A stretch of DNA of 64,000 bases from Agelas oroides (GCA_949130485.1 OX422197.1:5627193-5691192); one strand, 5' to 3'; positions 21,440 through 31,899 are shown, counted from the stretch's first letter. Translations and numbers: made by a program. The notes: generated by a model from the sequence alone, not told the origin.

Positions 21440-21940
21440 GCTGTTCTGGACACCCAGAACTATGGGGCGCCATTTGTGTCAAAATTGTGTTCTTTCTGTT
21501 ATTTATATATCCTGTACTTTATTTATAAATCCATTTCAGATTTATATATCAACTATTTGTTTATAACTCAGCTCTCTGTTTTAATATATACCCCCTCATT
21601 ATTTATAAATCCAAAGTCCATATTTATAAATCCAGTGCTGTTTTTATAAACACAAAGTTTGTGTTTATAAATGCAAAGTTTGTGTTTATAAACCCACCGC
21701 TCTATTTATAAATCCAGAGTTCATATTTATAAATCTGTGCCTGTATTTATAAATACAAAGTTTGTGTTTATAAATCTACTGCTTTATTTATGAATTCGTT
21801 GCTGTGTTTATAAATCGGGAGTTCGTATTTATAAATCGGGAGCGTATTTATAAATCCAAAGCGATTACGTCATCTTATTAAGTATTCATAAGACACTTTG
21901 ACCCTTTGTGCTGGCGATGTCTGACTCGTCCTCTGCTACT
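21440..21940 (+). repeat. left arm of a 5.3-kb foldback-like inverted repeat
   Basis: The arm reads GCTGTTCTG, a unique block around GCCATTTGTGTCAAAATTG, then about 17 units of TTTATAAAT plus 11-12 variable bases (period 20-21 bp), then CGATTACGTCATCTTATTAA and CACTTTGACCCTTTGTGCTG. The same order occurs inverted at 26117-26763. Each unit carries the palindrome TTTATAAA, spaced about two helical turns apart. Long TIRs made of short tandem repeats resemble Drosophila Foldback elements in form only. No transposase is visible. Confidence 0.85.
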
Positions 21941-21941
21941 A

Positions 21942-22187
21942 CAAGGGGTAGTCACTTATATGCTGCTTGTTGAAGCGTTTGTGACCGATATCAAGGATTT
22001 TGATCGGCCAAAAGTGTGCTTGATCGCTTGATCGTTCCCTTCTGAGGCTCTTGATCGCTTGATTTTCAAAGGGTCAAAGGTCAAATTGCAGCCGCGCGTT
22101 CTTGATCCGTTGATTTTAGCAGTTCGGAGGTCACCTTGATCCCGTTGCAAACGCTTCTACACGGGACATATCAGTGACTACCCCTTG
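21942..22187. mobile_element. 246-bp MITE (CAAGGGGTAGTC termini) inserted in the foldback left arm
   Basis: Ends CAAGGGGTAGTCACT and AGTGACTACCCCTTG are inverted repeats, with similarity continuing inward to GAAGCGTTTG. It is flanked by TACTA on both sides (21937-21941 and 22188-22192). The opposite arm of the foldback has the uninterrupted sequence CTGCTACTATC, so the empty site is present in the window and confirms the insertion. The interior has repeated TTGATCGCTTGAT motifs and no coding capacity. Confidence 0.85.
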
Positions 22188-22188
22188 T

Positions 22189-23895
22189 ACTATCTGTATG
22201 TGACTTGCAAGATAGTCATACAGCTCTCTCTAAGGTAATCAGTGGAGATTTTTGCAAGTGTACAGATGCATCATAACCAATAACTTAACATGAGGGTTCC
22301 AAACTGAATTTCTCTGCAGAGTAAAAGCATTCTTCATCTTGGGTAGGAGTGGTATGTACATTACAAAGGTTTGGTTGGTGACGTGCCTTGGTTAGTGACA
22401 TGGTGACTCTGATTCGCTCAGAGGTCACTTCACAAAGGAAATGCATTTTGAGTAAGATAATTAACTCACTTCAGAGTAAATTTCAGCGTAAGTTGCAATG
22501 TCAGTTTCCAGATGTATGCCAATTTTACAAGGACTACTTTTCCGCTATGTCTAACAGCTGCTACATATCTATAGTCTTGTTCCCAGATCGAAACACCAAA
22601 TTTTACATAGGTTGCCCAGGCCAACAGAAAATATATAGGGTCTGGACACTCACTAGGAAAACCATAGTCAGCAGAAGACACTTGAGATTGGGGGTCACAT
22701 GACTACATGCATCTGGGGGCATGCTCCAGGAAAGTCTTCAGAGTTATTAACCCTGAAATCGCTTCTGGGGCCATTGTGGGATCAAATCTTGCAACTAGTG
22801 TGACGAGAGCGTCTTTGCGGCACTAGCTCATACCGTGCTAGTATCTTGGGGCATTGGGATGATCATGAATGCCTAAATCATGCACCTGTCGCATGCACCT
22901 GACCTGAGATTTTGTGGGGACACGCACCCCCACTGCCACCCTTGTCCCACTGCCTATGAAACAGTGGCTTATATGACATGTACTGGCCAGTAATAGGTCG
23001 AGTGCTTGTACTGTATCCAAATTTGGATACAGTGCTGCAAGCACTCAATCCTGCAAGATAGCCATACATCACCAGCATTGAGTCCTGTGAGACAATTGTC
23101 TGGTATGAAATGCCTGAGGCCATCATGTTCTGTGTGGAATATGATGAGGAAGGGATGAAGGCACTTGCTTAAATGTCTTAAGGCTAGGGGGAAGGCATCA
23201 TTTCAATGCAAGAAATCAACACAAAAGTTGGTGTGATGGAGATAGATTTTCTTTCTAGATTCCAGGAGAACTGTACATGTGCAAACAGTGGGTGTCAGGT
23301 TCCCTCCTTTAATTCTCTGCCACCACAAGAGCCTAGGATCAAACCTATCCCTCCCTGGAGAGTGGTCATTAAGTTAGACCACGCCTTAGGGAGGGATATT
23401 ATATAACCTGTTCCCTAGGGAATCACTGTAGAAGAGAGATAGGAGCAACATTGCAATATGTTGCCTAGGTAATAGGTTTATTACATCTTATCCAACACTT
23501 CTTCTGCAGAAAACCACGGTCACCTAAACTTTTGTCTATGTCATTCTTAGTAGCTATGTTTACAGGGTAGGCTTTTTTGATAACCCATGTAGATAAGCCT
23601 CTGAGGAAGTCCTGTACAGTCACCTGGCTGTGGAGATACAACCTTCATCAATGTCAACAACCAAACCTGTGTAATCTATGTACCACTCCTACCCAGGATG
23701 AAGAATGCTTTTATATACTCTGCAGAAGAATTCAGTTTGGAACCCTGTTCAGTCTTAGTCTCTTGCGGAATGGAGTGTGGCCACGCGAGACTAGTTCAGT
23801 CTCATGTCAAGGTATTGGTTATGTACACTTGCAAAAATCTCCACTGATTACCTTAGAGAGAGCTGTATGACTATCTTGCAAGTCACATATAGACA
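22189..23895. mobile_element. 1.7-kb nested inverted-repeat element
   Basis: About 200 bp at the left (22191-22385: GTGACTTGCAAGATAGTCAT, AGCTCTCTCTAAGGTAATCA, AAAGCATTCTTCATC, GGGTAGGAGTGGTA) recurs inverted at 23650-23895. The right arm carries an extra 38-bp mini-element. The interior (about 22390-23640) contains a 104-codon frame at 22388-22702 and antisense frames without recognisable motifs. It may be non-autonomous. Terminal target duplications cannot be defined because it abuts other elements on both sides. Confidence 0.65.
23756..23793. mobile_element. 38-bp TAGTCTC mini-element with 9-bp target duplication
   Basis: TAGTCTC at the left and GAGACTA at the right form inverted ends. 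GTTCAGTCT flanks it exactly on both sides (23747-23755 and 23794-23802). It lies in the right arm of the 1.7-kb element. The left arm (near 22290) lacks the insert, but also lacks the GTTCAGTCT target, so that arm either lost it or never had it. Confidence 0.75.
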
Positions 23896-24703
23896 AGTCA
23901 CAAAAAGTTTTCTGAATGAAAACAAGCGCATGTAGGGATGGAACCCTCAAAAACCAACCAAACTAGATGGGAATGACACCACAACAATTTCACACCATCC
24001 CTACATCTTGTGCCATTTTGCCAACTGTGCTTTGTGTTTGTTCATAGAAGGGTTGTGGAAGGCAGTGGGGTGGGTAGTGCTGGGTGTGGAGTGCATGTTA
24101 ATGTGTATGGGGAGTGAGTTATGTTGTGGGTGGCTGCAATGTAGTTGCTATACTGAGCATGGCAGATATGGTCTGTCTTGAAGTAGTCTCGCAAGCCAGA
24201 CCCTTTCCGCGCAGCGCTGATTGCTTTCAGTATGCGGCACGCGGAGGGAAGACATTTGATGTTTGGGTTTACAATTTCACTTTGGATTTATGACGATTCT
24301 TAGTTCCTCTGCGTGCCGATACTGAAAGCGATCGGTGCTGTAGAACGGAAAGGGTCTGGCTTGCGAGGCTAGTCTTGAATGTAGAAACTGTGGAGTGCAT
24401 GAGCTGGGTCTGTATGGTATGTTGGGGTAAGTTATGTTGTGAAATTTTATTGCTGCTGGACATGGCATATATGGATTGTCTTTTATGTAGAAGGATGTAT
24501 ATTGTTCAGTGTTCATTTAGTGGGTGTGAATAGACTAAGTGCATGTAGAGAGTTTTGTGGTGTGTATAGTTGGCAAAATGGCACAAGATGTAGGGATGGT
24601 GTGAAATTGTTGTGGTGTCATTCCCATCTAGTTTGGTTGGTTTTTGAGGGTTCCATCCCTACATGCGCTTGTTTTCATTCAGAAAACTTTTTTGTGACTT
24701 GTT
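23894..24703. mobile_element. 0.8-kb element with near-perfect 133-bp inverted repeats
   Basis: The left arm (23894-24022, beginning ACAAGTCACAAAAAG) is repeated inverted at about 24571-24703 with a single one-base length difference. Each arm itself contains a smaller hairpin bounded by ATGTAGGGATGG and CCATCCCTACAT, a motif also bounding the hairpin at 27843-27944. Between the arms are two direct repeats of about 100 bp (about 24085-24183 and 24388-24486) separated by a 188-bp mini-element. No coding region is recognised. Confidence 0.7.
24184..24371. mobile_element. 188-bp TAGYCTCG mini-element
   Basis: Long inverted ends TAGTCTCGCAAGCCAGACCC and its near-perfect inverse ending GGCTTGCGAGGCTA. 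Flanks GTCTTGAAG (24175-24183) and GTCTTGAAT (24372-24380) form a 9-bp duplication with one mismatch. No coding capacity. Confidence 0.8.
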
Positions 24704-25258
24704 CCTGCTGTTTTTTTTTTGGTAGTTTATTAGGAATGGTAACAGAGAAGAGACGTGGAAGGGTAGGCCGAGGGGAAGATGCATGGTGTGTACAGTATGA
24801 TAGTACAGAACTTTTTTGCTCACAAAGAACTAAGAATTGTCATAAAGTCAAATGCTTCTAAGTGAAATTGTCAATTCAAACATCAAACTTCTTTATCTGG
24901 GGGGTTTAGAACCCCAAGCAAAGCCTCATAAAAACCAAGTGCAAAGCACGAGTTTAATGAGGCTTTGCATGCAAGCTTATAAATCCCGTGCTCACTTCAT
25001 GTGGACTACTAATGGGTTCACCGAAAAACTCTCAGCAGTTCGAGTATACCAAGCTACCAATAGGGTCCTACTTGCTGCGTTGGAGAAACTCAGAGGCACA
25101 ACACAAAAGGAGGATGTTAAGAAGACACCAGCCAAAATGCTACCATCAACATGCAGTAAACATTGTATGTGTACTATATGCATTGTTGTAAATGACTATA
25201 ACAAGCAAATTGAAATGTGAAAGTTGACAATAAAAATTGAATATCAGTGGTTAGTGTT
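24704..25258. other. interior of the foldback structure, no recognised gene
   Basis: A 122-codon frame at 24852-25220 (MLLSEIVNSNIKLLYLGG...) has no motif I recognise. A small hairpin with CAAAGCCTCAT / ATGAGGCTTTG lies at about 24917-24967, inside that frame, which argues against coding. Confidence 0.35.
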
Positions 25259-25380
25259 CTAAGTCATATAGTCCACCTAGATTCGAATAACTTGATGTTT
25301 GAAACTAAACTAGCTGGCAAGTACCAGCTAGTGTTTTAACCATCAAGTATACCTCGTATCTAGGTGGGTTATATGACTAG
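25259..25380. repeat. 122-bp near-complete hairpin element
   Basis: CTAAGTCATATAGTCCACC ... ACTTGATG at the left pairs with CATCAAGT ... GGTGGGTTATATGACTAG at the right (about 39 bp each, few mismatches). The loop contains a second hairpin ACTAGCTGG / CCAGCTAGT. Essentially the whole element is self-complementary, as in foldback MITEs or a processed hairpin RNA precursor. Confidence 0.7.
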
Positions 25381-26116
25381 CAACTGACTAGATTACAAAT
25401 TGACTTCAAACTGCATGTGCTCATTGTGGGAGTCCTCACATACACTTTCATTTACAGCAGCTCTAGCAATACATAACTTATAATACTTCTCCTGGAAACA
25501 TGCACAACCCCTCTATGTCTGTTTGCATGCGTTTATATACCACCTGACTTCGGCTGTTGCTGTTCACGGTAAGCTAGATCTAAACACGTGCTCAGTTAAG
25601 CTTCCAGGGGCGTACGCGCGCGCTATGAATAATGTTATTGCAACAAAATGGCGTATAGCACCAAGTATTAACATCGGAGTGCTTGAGAATCACTGAAGAA
25701 TAGTTCGAGTTCTACGATAACGATAAGTAGTGAGTGCAATACCCTGTGATTTATGCTGTTTTTTCGTGTTTGAATCGTTGTAATAGCTTCAGCCGTTATC
25801 GTGCTAGCCTGGCTGACAGTTACACTGACAGAAGAAAGAAGAAGAAAGAAAGAAGAAAGAAAGAAAGAAGAAAGTCAGAAGATAGACGATTTGCCCGTTT
25901 TCAGAGCGACTCGCCGGTCCGGTACTTCAGCGATGCTCTCCAGCAAAGTTAACGGTCCCGTTGCTCATGGAAGCACTCGGTAATGCCTGATATGGCTCAT
26001 ATAGGCCTTTGACTAATCTAACGTAGACATTTCGAGCGTGTCATTGGTGCACTTTTAATGTGGCCGCCATTTTTTTTCGGGGTCATCCCTACATATGGCG
26101 TACTACCATACGCCAT
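25381..26116. other. foldback interior, simple repeat, no recognised gene
   Basis: Includes a purine tract of GAAGAAAGAAAG type at about 25830-25875 and a motif CATCCCTACATATGG at about 26085 related to the hairpin elements. Two short frames overlap the purine tract and are not supported. Confidence 0.4.
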
Positions 26117-26763
26117 GATAGTAGCAGAGCATAGCCTCGATCCCAGGCCCCGCCCAGCTTTCTGTCGCTATTATATGCAAGCCTGGGAACGAGGCTAAGC
26201 AGAGCACGAGTCAGACATCGCCAGCACAAAGGGTCAAAGTGTCTTATGGATACTTAATAAGATGACGTAATCGCTTTGGATTTATAAATACGCTCCTGAT
26301 TTATAAATACGAACTCCCGATTTATAAATACGGACCCCCGGTTTATAAATACGGACCCCGTGTTTATAAATACGAACTCCAGATTTATAAATACGAACTC
26401 CGGATTTATAAACACAGCAACGAATTCATAAATAAAGCAGTAGATTTATAAACACAAACTTTGTATTTATAAATACAGGCACAGATTTATAAATATGAAC
26501 TCTGGATTTATAAATAGAGCAGTGGGTTTATAAACACAAACTTTGCATTTATAAACACAAACTTTGTGTTTATAAAAACAGCACTGGATTTATAAATATG
26601 GACTTTGGATTTATAAATAATGAGGGGGTATATAAACAGAGAGCTGACTTATAAACAAATAGTTGATATATAAATCTGAAATGGATTTATAAATAAAGTA
26701 CAGGATATATAAATAACAGAAAAAACACAATTTTGACACAAATGGCACCCCATACAGAACAGC
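26117..26763 (-). repeat. right arm of the 5.3-kb foldback-like inverted repeat
   Basis: Inverse of 21440-21940: CAGCACAAAGGGTCAAAGTG, AATAAGATGACGTAATCG, then about 20 TTTATAAAT units of 20-21 bp, then TTTTGACACAAATGGC and CAGAACAGC. It has about two to three more units than the left arm and carries one 66-bp mini-element. Confidence 0.85.
26132..26197. mobile_element. 66-bp TAGCCTCG mini-element with 9-bp target duplication
   Basis: Ends TAGCCTCGATCCCAGGC and GCCTGGGAACGAGGCTA are inverted. Exact 9-bp flanks AGCAGAGCA lie at 26123-26131 and 26198-26206. The left foldback arm shows the empty site (inverse TCCTCTGCT, single copy, near 21930), so both insertion and target length are supported inside the window. 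Confidence 0.88.
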
Positions 26764-27842
26764 CAGAACTTGTTTGCTAGCCAGATTGCTCAGATTATGT
26801 TTAATTTGCACATGCCACAACCACTCATCACTTGGACTGACAATGCTCTTATGCTTGTATACTGACTAGTAACTGTGTGGGCCAAAAAGTCAGTGCGTGC
26901 AATAAACACTCAGATGAGTGCTACCTCAGTTACTATCAGGTGCATAGAGCAATTAGATATCTTCAGGTGTATTGGCTACCCAAGAGGACACAACTTTGGG
27001 CCTATTTCAATACTGAGCCCAATATGCTGCACAGATGGCTGCGAATTGCACAATTTATTTCCCTCAAAGCTGCAGGAATACATACCTCCACCATATTTTA
27101 GACTGTCTGCTCAACACCATGCTGATTCTACGCTTACTTGTTTTTCTTTTCCTTGATACCGAAGATACTCCATGAGCGAGTCTGTGATTACAGCGAAGTA
27201 CAAAGTTCAGTAACAGGCATACTGTGCGTGGGCGATATTAATTATTCATATAAACCTGGCTCACTCACGTGAGAACTAGGCCCCCCCCCCAAAAAAATCG
27301 CGCGCGGGTGATAATCGTACGATAATAATTGGGGCGAGACTGAGCGAGCCCCACACTAGCGGGACTGCATTGCAAGACGCGTGTGTATGTCTGCTTAATG
27401 CGCATAAATATTTCCCGAAAATTGAATGTCCTCGTGCACTAGGTAGCCTCAATAAAAAGGGCAATGCTGGGCTACTGCCAGAGTGCAGCGTCAGCAACCG
27501 TAACGGAGACGGCTCAAGTTGAAGCACACACGGCAACTTCTTGTTTGTCACGGCAGCTACGGACCGACCGTCAACGGCAGCTGCTCGCAGATCGCTTCAG
27601 GTAAGGCCCGTGCATAAACGGCACTCATAAACGCTAGCGATTCAGCTCGTGATTTCAGCGTGAAGCTTAGTCTATCATGTGTAGCCATAGTAGCTGCTTG
27701 CTCAGGCTCGCCCCCACCATTTTCTAGTAATAATAATAATGTATGAAATCGCCCAGTTGTACCGTCTATGTGGGGCTCGCCCAGGCTCGCCCCAATAACA
27801 ATAATAATAATAACAAGAAATAAAAAACATTAAAAATGTAAA
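26764..27842. other. intergenic, no gene supported
   Basis: Contains a C10/A7 run followed by CGCGCGCG at about 27282-27306 and a moderately CpG-rich stretch to 27680. A 74-codon frame at 26877-27101 (with RWLRIAQFISLKAAGIH) has no family I can name. Confidence 0.4.
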
Positions 27843-27944
27843 AAGATGTAGGGATGGCATGCCAAAAAGTATCACAAACAAGGTAGGGATGATAGCATAA
27901 AAGCAAAGGTCAACATAAAGGCAATGCCCCATCCCTACATCTTC
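27843..27944. repeat. 102-bp hairpin element (GATGTAGGGATGG termini)
   Basis: AAGATGTAGGGATGGCAT at the left and ATGCCCCATCCCTACATCTT at the right are inverted. It shares its terminal motif with the hairpins in both arms of the 23894-24703 element. Confidence 0.65.
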
Positions 27945-28341
27945 CGATCTCACAAGCCACACCCTTCGCAGAACGTTCGGTTGGAAGAACGGAAAATTGT
28001 TGGAAGACTCAGTCTTTCGCACTGTTCGCAGCCATCTCGTATTATGTTGCAACATGTCACCACGCTGTGTGCGTGCCATGGGCGTTTGCCGAGCATTGGC
28101 CCTATTTGGCGACGCCAAGCAAGCCATAGGTGAGGGGAAAAGTGGTCCGGTTGAAACCGGACTAACCGGACCGGTGGCTACGGCCCTGCAAAGCCACTCA
28201 AAGAGGAAGCCTGGGCGCTTAAATACGTGTTTGTGGTGAAGTTATACGGCTTTTGCTTAAGTATTGTGGTTAGTTTTGCCGTTCCGTTTTCACCACAAGC
28301 GTGGGCGCTTGCCCTAATAAACACCCATACGTCAGAGGAAG
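27945..28341. other. upstream region of gene 3
   Basis: Unrelated to the upstream regions of genes 1 and 2. Contains a short inverted pair, TTTGTGGTGAA (about 28230) and TTCACCACAA (about 28290), with GGGCGCTT copies beside it. No gene is supported. Confidence 0.4.
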
Positions 28342-28392
28342 GTGAACATTTTCCTTTACTGTAGCTAGCTAGTCTCTACACAAACATCAACC
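28342..28392 (+). promoter_or_regulatory. conserved promoter-proximal block of gene 3
   Basis: GTGAACATTTTCCTTTACTG and TAGCTAGCTAGT match the blocks before genes 1 and 2, followed by an AACCATGTAC-type start context. Similarity starts abruptly at 28342, marking one edge of an older duplication. Confidence 0.5.
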
Positions 28393-30378
28393 ATGTACTT
28401 TGTGAAATTTGTAACACTAGCTACTCTACTGCTTTGTACTGGAGTAGAATTGAGTACAGAAAAACCAGTCATCTATGTTGATATAAAGAATGGGACACTG
28501 GACAGCAATTGTTGGAGAAGAGGACTGGACCTGCCCTGTGGTAGTTTGGAACTAGCTATAGCTGGTGCTAGGAAACACAACTCCACCATCGATGTTCTAC
28601 CTTTTGAAGTATCTGCAGCAGCTTCTCAAGAAGTCCAGCCCAGCAGTTCTTCTTGTCCACCTTGGTTCTTCCCTGATCCATCATCCAATGATACTTGCAG
28701 ATGTGGGGCAAGTATTCATGGTGCTGTCAAGTGTAACGAAACACTGCAAGAGTCTGCCATACTTGACTGCTACTGCATGACATACAATGAATCTACTGGT
28801 GTAGTTGCAGGTCCCTGCTTCTATAACTGTGAAAACATACCGAAAGGCCAAGATGATATGCTCTACCACCACTTACCACACCATGTTGAAGCGCTTAACA
28901 GTGCAATGTGTGGGCAGTTTCACAGAGGAGGACAGTTGTGTGGATCTTGTGAGGAAGGATACAGCCCACTTGTTTACTCATACGATTTACAGTGCTTTAA
29001 TTGTACTGATAGCCATTACAACTGGGTCAAGTATGTCACTGCAGCATTCATACCCCTCACAGTTTTCTTTATCGTCATCTTATGCTGCAGGGTTAGTGCT
29101 ACCTCACCTCAACTATATGCTTTCGTTAATTTCAGTCAGAACCTCGTATTTCCTGTTAATGTGCGTGTTCTTTTAGCTGTAGTAACCAACTATCCAAATA
29201 TTGGAACATTTGCACGAACCATGGCAGCTTTCTATGGAATCTGGAACTTAGATTTCTTTCGCACTCTCATTCCACACATTTGTCTTGAGGTGAATACCTT
29301 ACAAGCCCTAGCACTAGACTATGCCATTGCATGCTACCCTCTACTTTTGATAGTTGTTTCTTACATACTCATTGAGCTTCATGCTCGCAACTTCAGACTA
29401 CTTGTGTGCCTTTGGAAGCCATTTCGTAGGTTCTTTATTCACTTTCGAAAGCAGTGGGATATAAAGACTTCCGTCATTGAAGTATTTGCCACCTTTCTTC
29501 TCCTCTCAAATTTCAAGTTTCTGAGTGCGTCCTTTGACCTTCTCACTCCAACTGAAGTCCACAACATAAATGGAAGCTTGTTAGGTCTATTCTTATGGTA
29601 TGATGGATCAATTGCTTATTTTGGTAAGGAGCATCTCCCATATGGTATTCTTGCTTTGCTTCTTTTATTAATCTTTGTGATTTTCCCAATTGTGCTTCTG
29701 CTACTTTACCCAATGCGGTGTTTTCAGCAGTGTCTTGGTTGCTATGGCTTAAGGTGTCATGCTCTTCATATATTCATGGATGCATTTCAGGGCTGCTACA
29801 AAGATGGAACTAATGGAACACGCGATTGTCGGTACTTTGGAGCTCTTTATTTAATTATTCGCATTATATCCCTTTTTATTCTTGCACTTACTCTCGATGC
29901 GTTGGGCTACGCAGTTATCCAGTTCATGCTGATAGTATTTGCCATGCTGATTGCCATAATTCAACCATATAAAGCAGAATTTGCTGTTTATAACATTGTG
30001 GACACAGTGTTTATTCTCATACTGGCCCTCCACTATTGTACTTTGTGGTGTGTGGAGGTAGCATCATTGAAAGATCACAGATATACGACTACATCAAAAG
30101 TTGCTCTGGGTGTAGTTGCAGTATTGCCTCTATTTTATATAACTGCCATCACTCTTCACTGGTTGTGTTCTCGAACAATGATTGGACGCAACATGATCAG
30201 GAAGATTCGACACTGTGTCCAGCATCAACCTTCTTTGCAGCTACAAGATATGAATGATGAAGACTTTCTTCCACACAGGCTTTCCAACCCCGAGCAGTAC
30301 AGTTCAGTTGCTGCTGCTATAACAGAAAATAGCAGCTGTTCCTCTGACAACAGCAGTGACAATGAAACTGAATACTGA
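28393..30378 (+). CDS. secreted-Cys-rich / multi-pass membrane protein, copy 3 (661 aa, diverged)
   Basis: Intronless third intact member with the same order of parts: signal peptide (MYFVKFVTLATLLLC), truncated beta-helix-like opening (KPVIYVDIKNGTLDSNCW), Cys-rich ectodomain, CGSCEEGYSPLVYSYD motif, about eight or nine membrane segments, IQPYKAEFAVYNIVDTVF and an acidic Ser-rich tail (DNSSDNETEY). Ectodomain residues 28-210 are much closer to copies 1 and 2 than parts of the membrane domain (for example the segments around NVRVLLAVVTNYPNIG and DALGYAVIQFM). That suggests either gene conversion over the 5' half or stronger constraint there. Function is unknown. Confidence 0.9.
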   Translation: MYFVKFVTLATLLLCTGVELSTEKPVIYVDIKNGTLDSNCWRRGLDLPCGSLELAIAGARKHNSTIDVLPFEVSAAASQEVQPSSSSCPPWFFPDPSSNDTCRCGASIHGAVKCNETLQESAILDCYCMTYNESTGVVAGPCFYNCENIPKGQDDMLYHHLPHHVEALNSAMCGQFHRGGQLCGSCEEGYSPLVYSYDLQCFNCTDSHYNWVKYVTAAFIPLTVFFIVILCCRVSATSPQLYAFVNFSQNLVFPVNVRVLLAVVTNYPNIGTFARTMAAFYGIWNLDFFRTLIPHICLEVNTLQALALDYAIACYPLLLIVVSYILIELHARNFRLLVCLWKPFRRFFIHFRKQWDIKTSVIEVFATFLLLSNFKFLSASFDLLTPTEVHNINGSLLGLFLWYDGSIAYFGKEHLPYGILALLLLLIFVIFPIVLLLLYPMRCFQQCLGCYGLRCHALHIFMDAFQGCYKDGTNGTRDCRYFGALYLIIRIISLFILALTLDALGYAVIQFMLIVFAMLIAIIQPYKAEFAVYNIVDTVFILILALHYCTLWCVEVASLKDHRYTTTSKVALGVVAVLPLFYITAITLHWLCSRTMIGRNMIRKIRHCVQHQPSLQLQDMNDEDFLPHRLSNPEQYSSVAAAITENSSCSSDNSSDNETEY

Positions 30379-31899
30379 ACACATGTAGCTAGGAATGCTG
30401 TTGGTGTGTTTATAGTTTAGTCCCTTGTGTTGTAAACTTGTAATCAGACTTTCAATCAGACTTTCAATCCATATGTAAGTACGTACGATGACTTCCAAGA
30501 TATACTGGTACCTGGGAGTTATACAGTGCTCCAGGGAATACAAGAGCATCTCCATACATTTCAACATGCTACAAAAACAACACACCTCTGGTCACAACAA
30601 CAAACCTCTGGTCACAACAACATTCCTCTGGTCACAACAACATTCCTCTTCTTGCAGTTTCTGAAAATAAATTTAGTGTGATTGCAGTCATGTATATACT
30701 GAAAAAACTACTTAGTTAAAACAACCTTTCACCACAAATATGCTAAAAGCATATTGAAGCACCTCACGTTCTACAATATTGAGCAAATGTATTTGACTTG
30801 TACTTTGGAAATCTTTCTCAAGCCTATAACACAAAAAATGGTACAAATGAAACATGCACCAATATTGAAAATTCAAGACCATTAAATTATTTGAATTGTA
30901 TCAGCAAGTCTCAACAGCCACTCTTGCAAACATATAACAGGAAGTCCAGACCATCCAACTTAGCAACTACTGGCTTGAATGTAAGTGGCTTCACCCTAGC
31001 CTCGTTTCTCTGAGGAGGAGCCTGGGTATGAGGCTATCCTACCCCCCAAAACTGGAAGTTGTGATATGGATCCTAAAATATACTGGTGAAGTGTCCAACA
31101 AGGTCAAAGGGATATTTTTCCAGTATACAAATAACCATTTTCCCCCCGGCAACTCTATGGATTGAGAAGGCTATTTTTGCAGAGTACCTACCTAGAAATG
31201 TCCAGTAACATAGTCACCTACCTAGAAATGTTCTACTGTGCTGTATATAACTATGGGATTGTCTTAGTTCATATGGCTCCATGTGATTACGTCATAAAAT
31301 CACACAATTAACCCACTTTCTATGTATTTTAACTTGGCTGAAATGTATTGGCATGTATTTAGTGAGTAAGCAGCAAATCAATGTAAAAGAGAATGAGTAT
31401 AGGCATAATATATTATCAGCAAGGTAAAGTTGTCAGGATGGAAGGTATATGTTTGTGACAGCTGTGGAGGGAAAAATGGACCGTATACAGCTCAGCTATG
31501 CCTTCATAAAAATGACCACCTGCATGAAAGTACAATTTGTCCTTGATGCCTAAATATGGGCAGTGAAAACATGGTTGTTGCACAGGAATCAATCAAAATT
31601 AGGTCTTTATGTGCATTTGAAAATCCCACTTTGTACAGTTGGCTTTGTGCATTGTGAGGTAGCTAGATCAATGCATGACTCAAACTATCTTTGGAACATC
31701 TATAGCATCTACACTGCATGACTAGTTTAATTACCGTACAGCGCTAAATTTTCGAGGGTCTAAATTTTCGCGAATAGCGAGTTTACTTTCGCGAATTTGC
31801 TACACGCGCACGCCGCACACATAATATACTATGGGCGTGGCATACAAGCTTGGTTTACCTAACCGCACCGTCACGCTGTTGTCTATAACCTCACTCTGT
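30379..31899. other. intergenic downstream of gene 3
   Basis: No gene. Contains a minisatellite of about 20 bp (ACAACAACATTCCTCTGGTC type, four units, about 30578-30655) and a TAGCCTCG mini-element at 30997-31036. At about 31738-31800 a stretch with repeated TAAATTTTCG and TTCGCGAAT motifs resembles part of a dispersed element without clear ends. Confidence 0.45.
30997..31036. mobile_element. 40-bp TAGCCTCG mini-element (no clean target duplication)
   Basis: Starts TAGCCTCGTTTCTC and ends GCCTGGGTATGAGGCTA. Flanks GCTTCACCC and TCCTACCCC match only partly. It belongs to the family by its ends, not by its flanks. Confidence 0.5.

Noticed and set aside
24852-25220. 122-codon frame in the foldback interior as a transposase
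   Set aside because: No catalytic motif, and it spans a local hairpin.
21440-26763. Reading the 5.3-kb inverted-repeat structure as a large virus-like DNA element
   Set aside because: No polymerase, integrase, capsid or ATPase motif is visible, and the arms are simple tandem repeats.
26877-27101. 74-codon frame MGQKVSACNKHSDECYLSYY... as a gene
   Set aside because: No family recognised, no neighbouring exons, and an overlapping frame is equally long.
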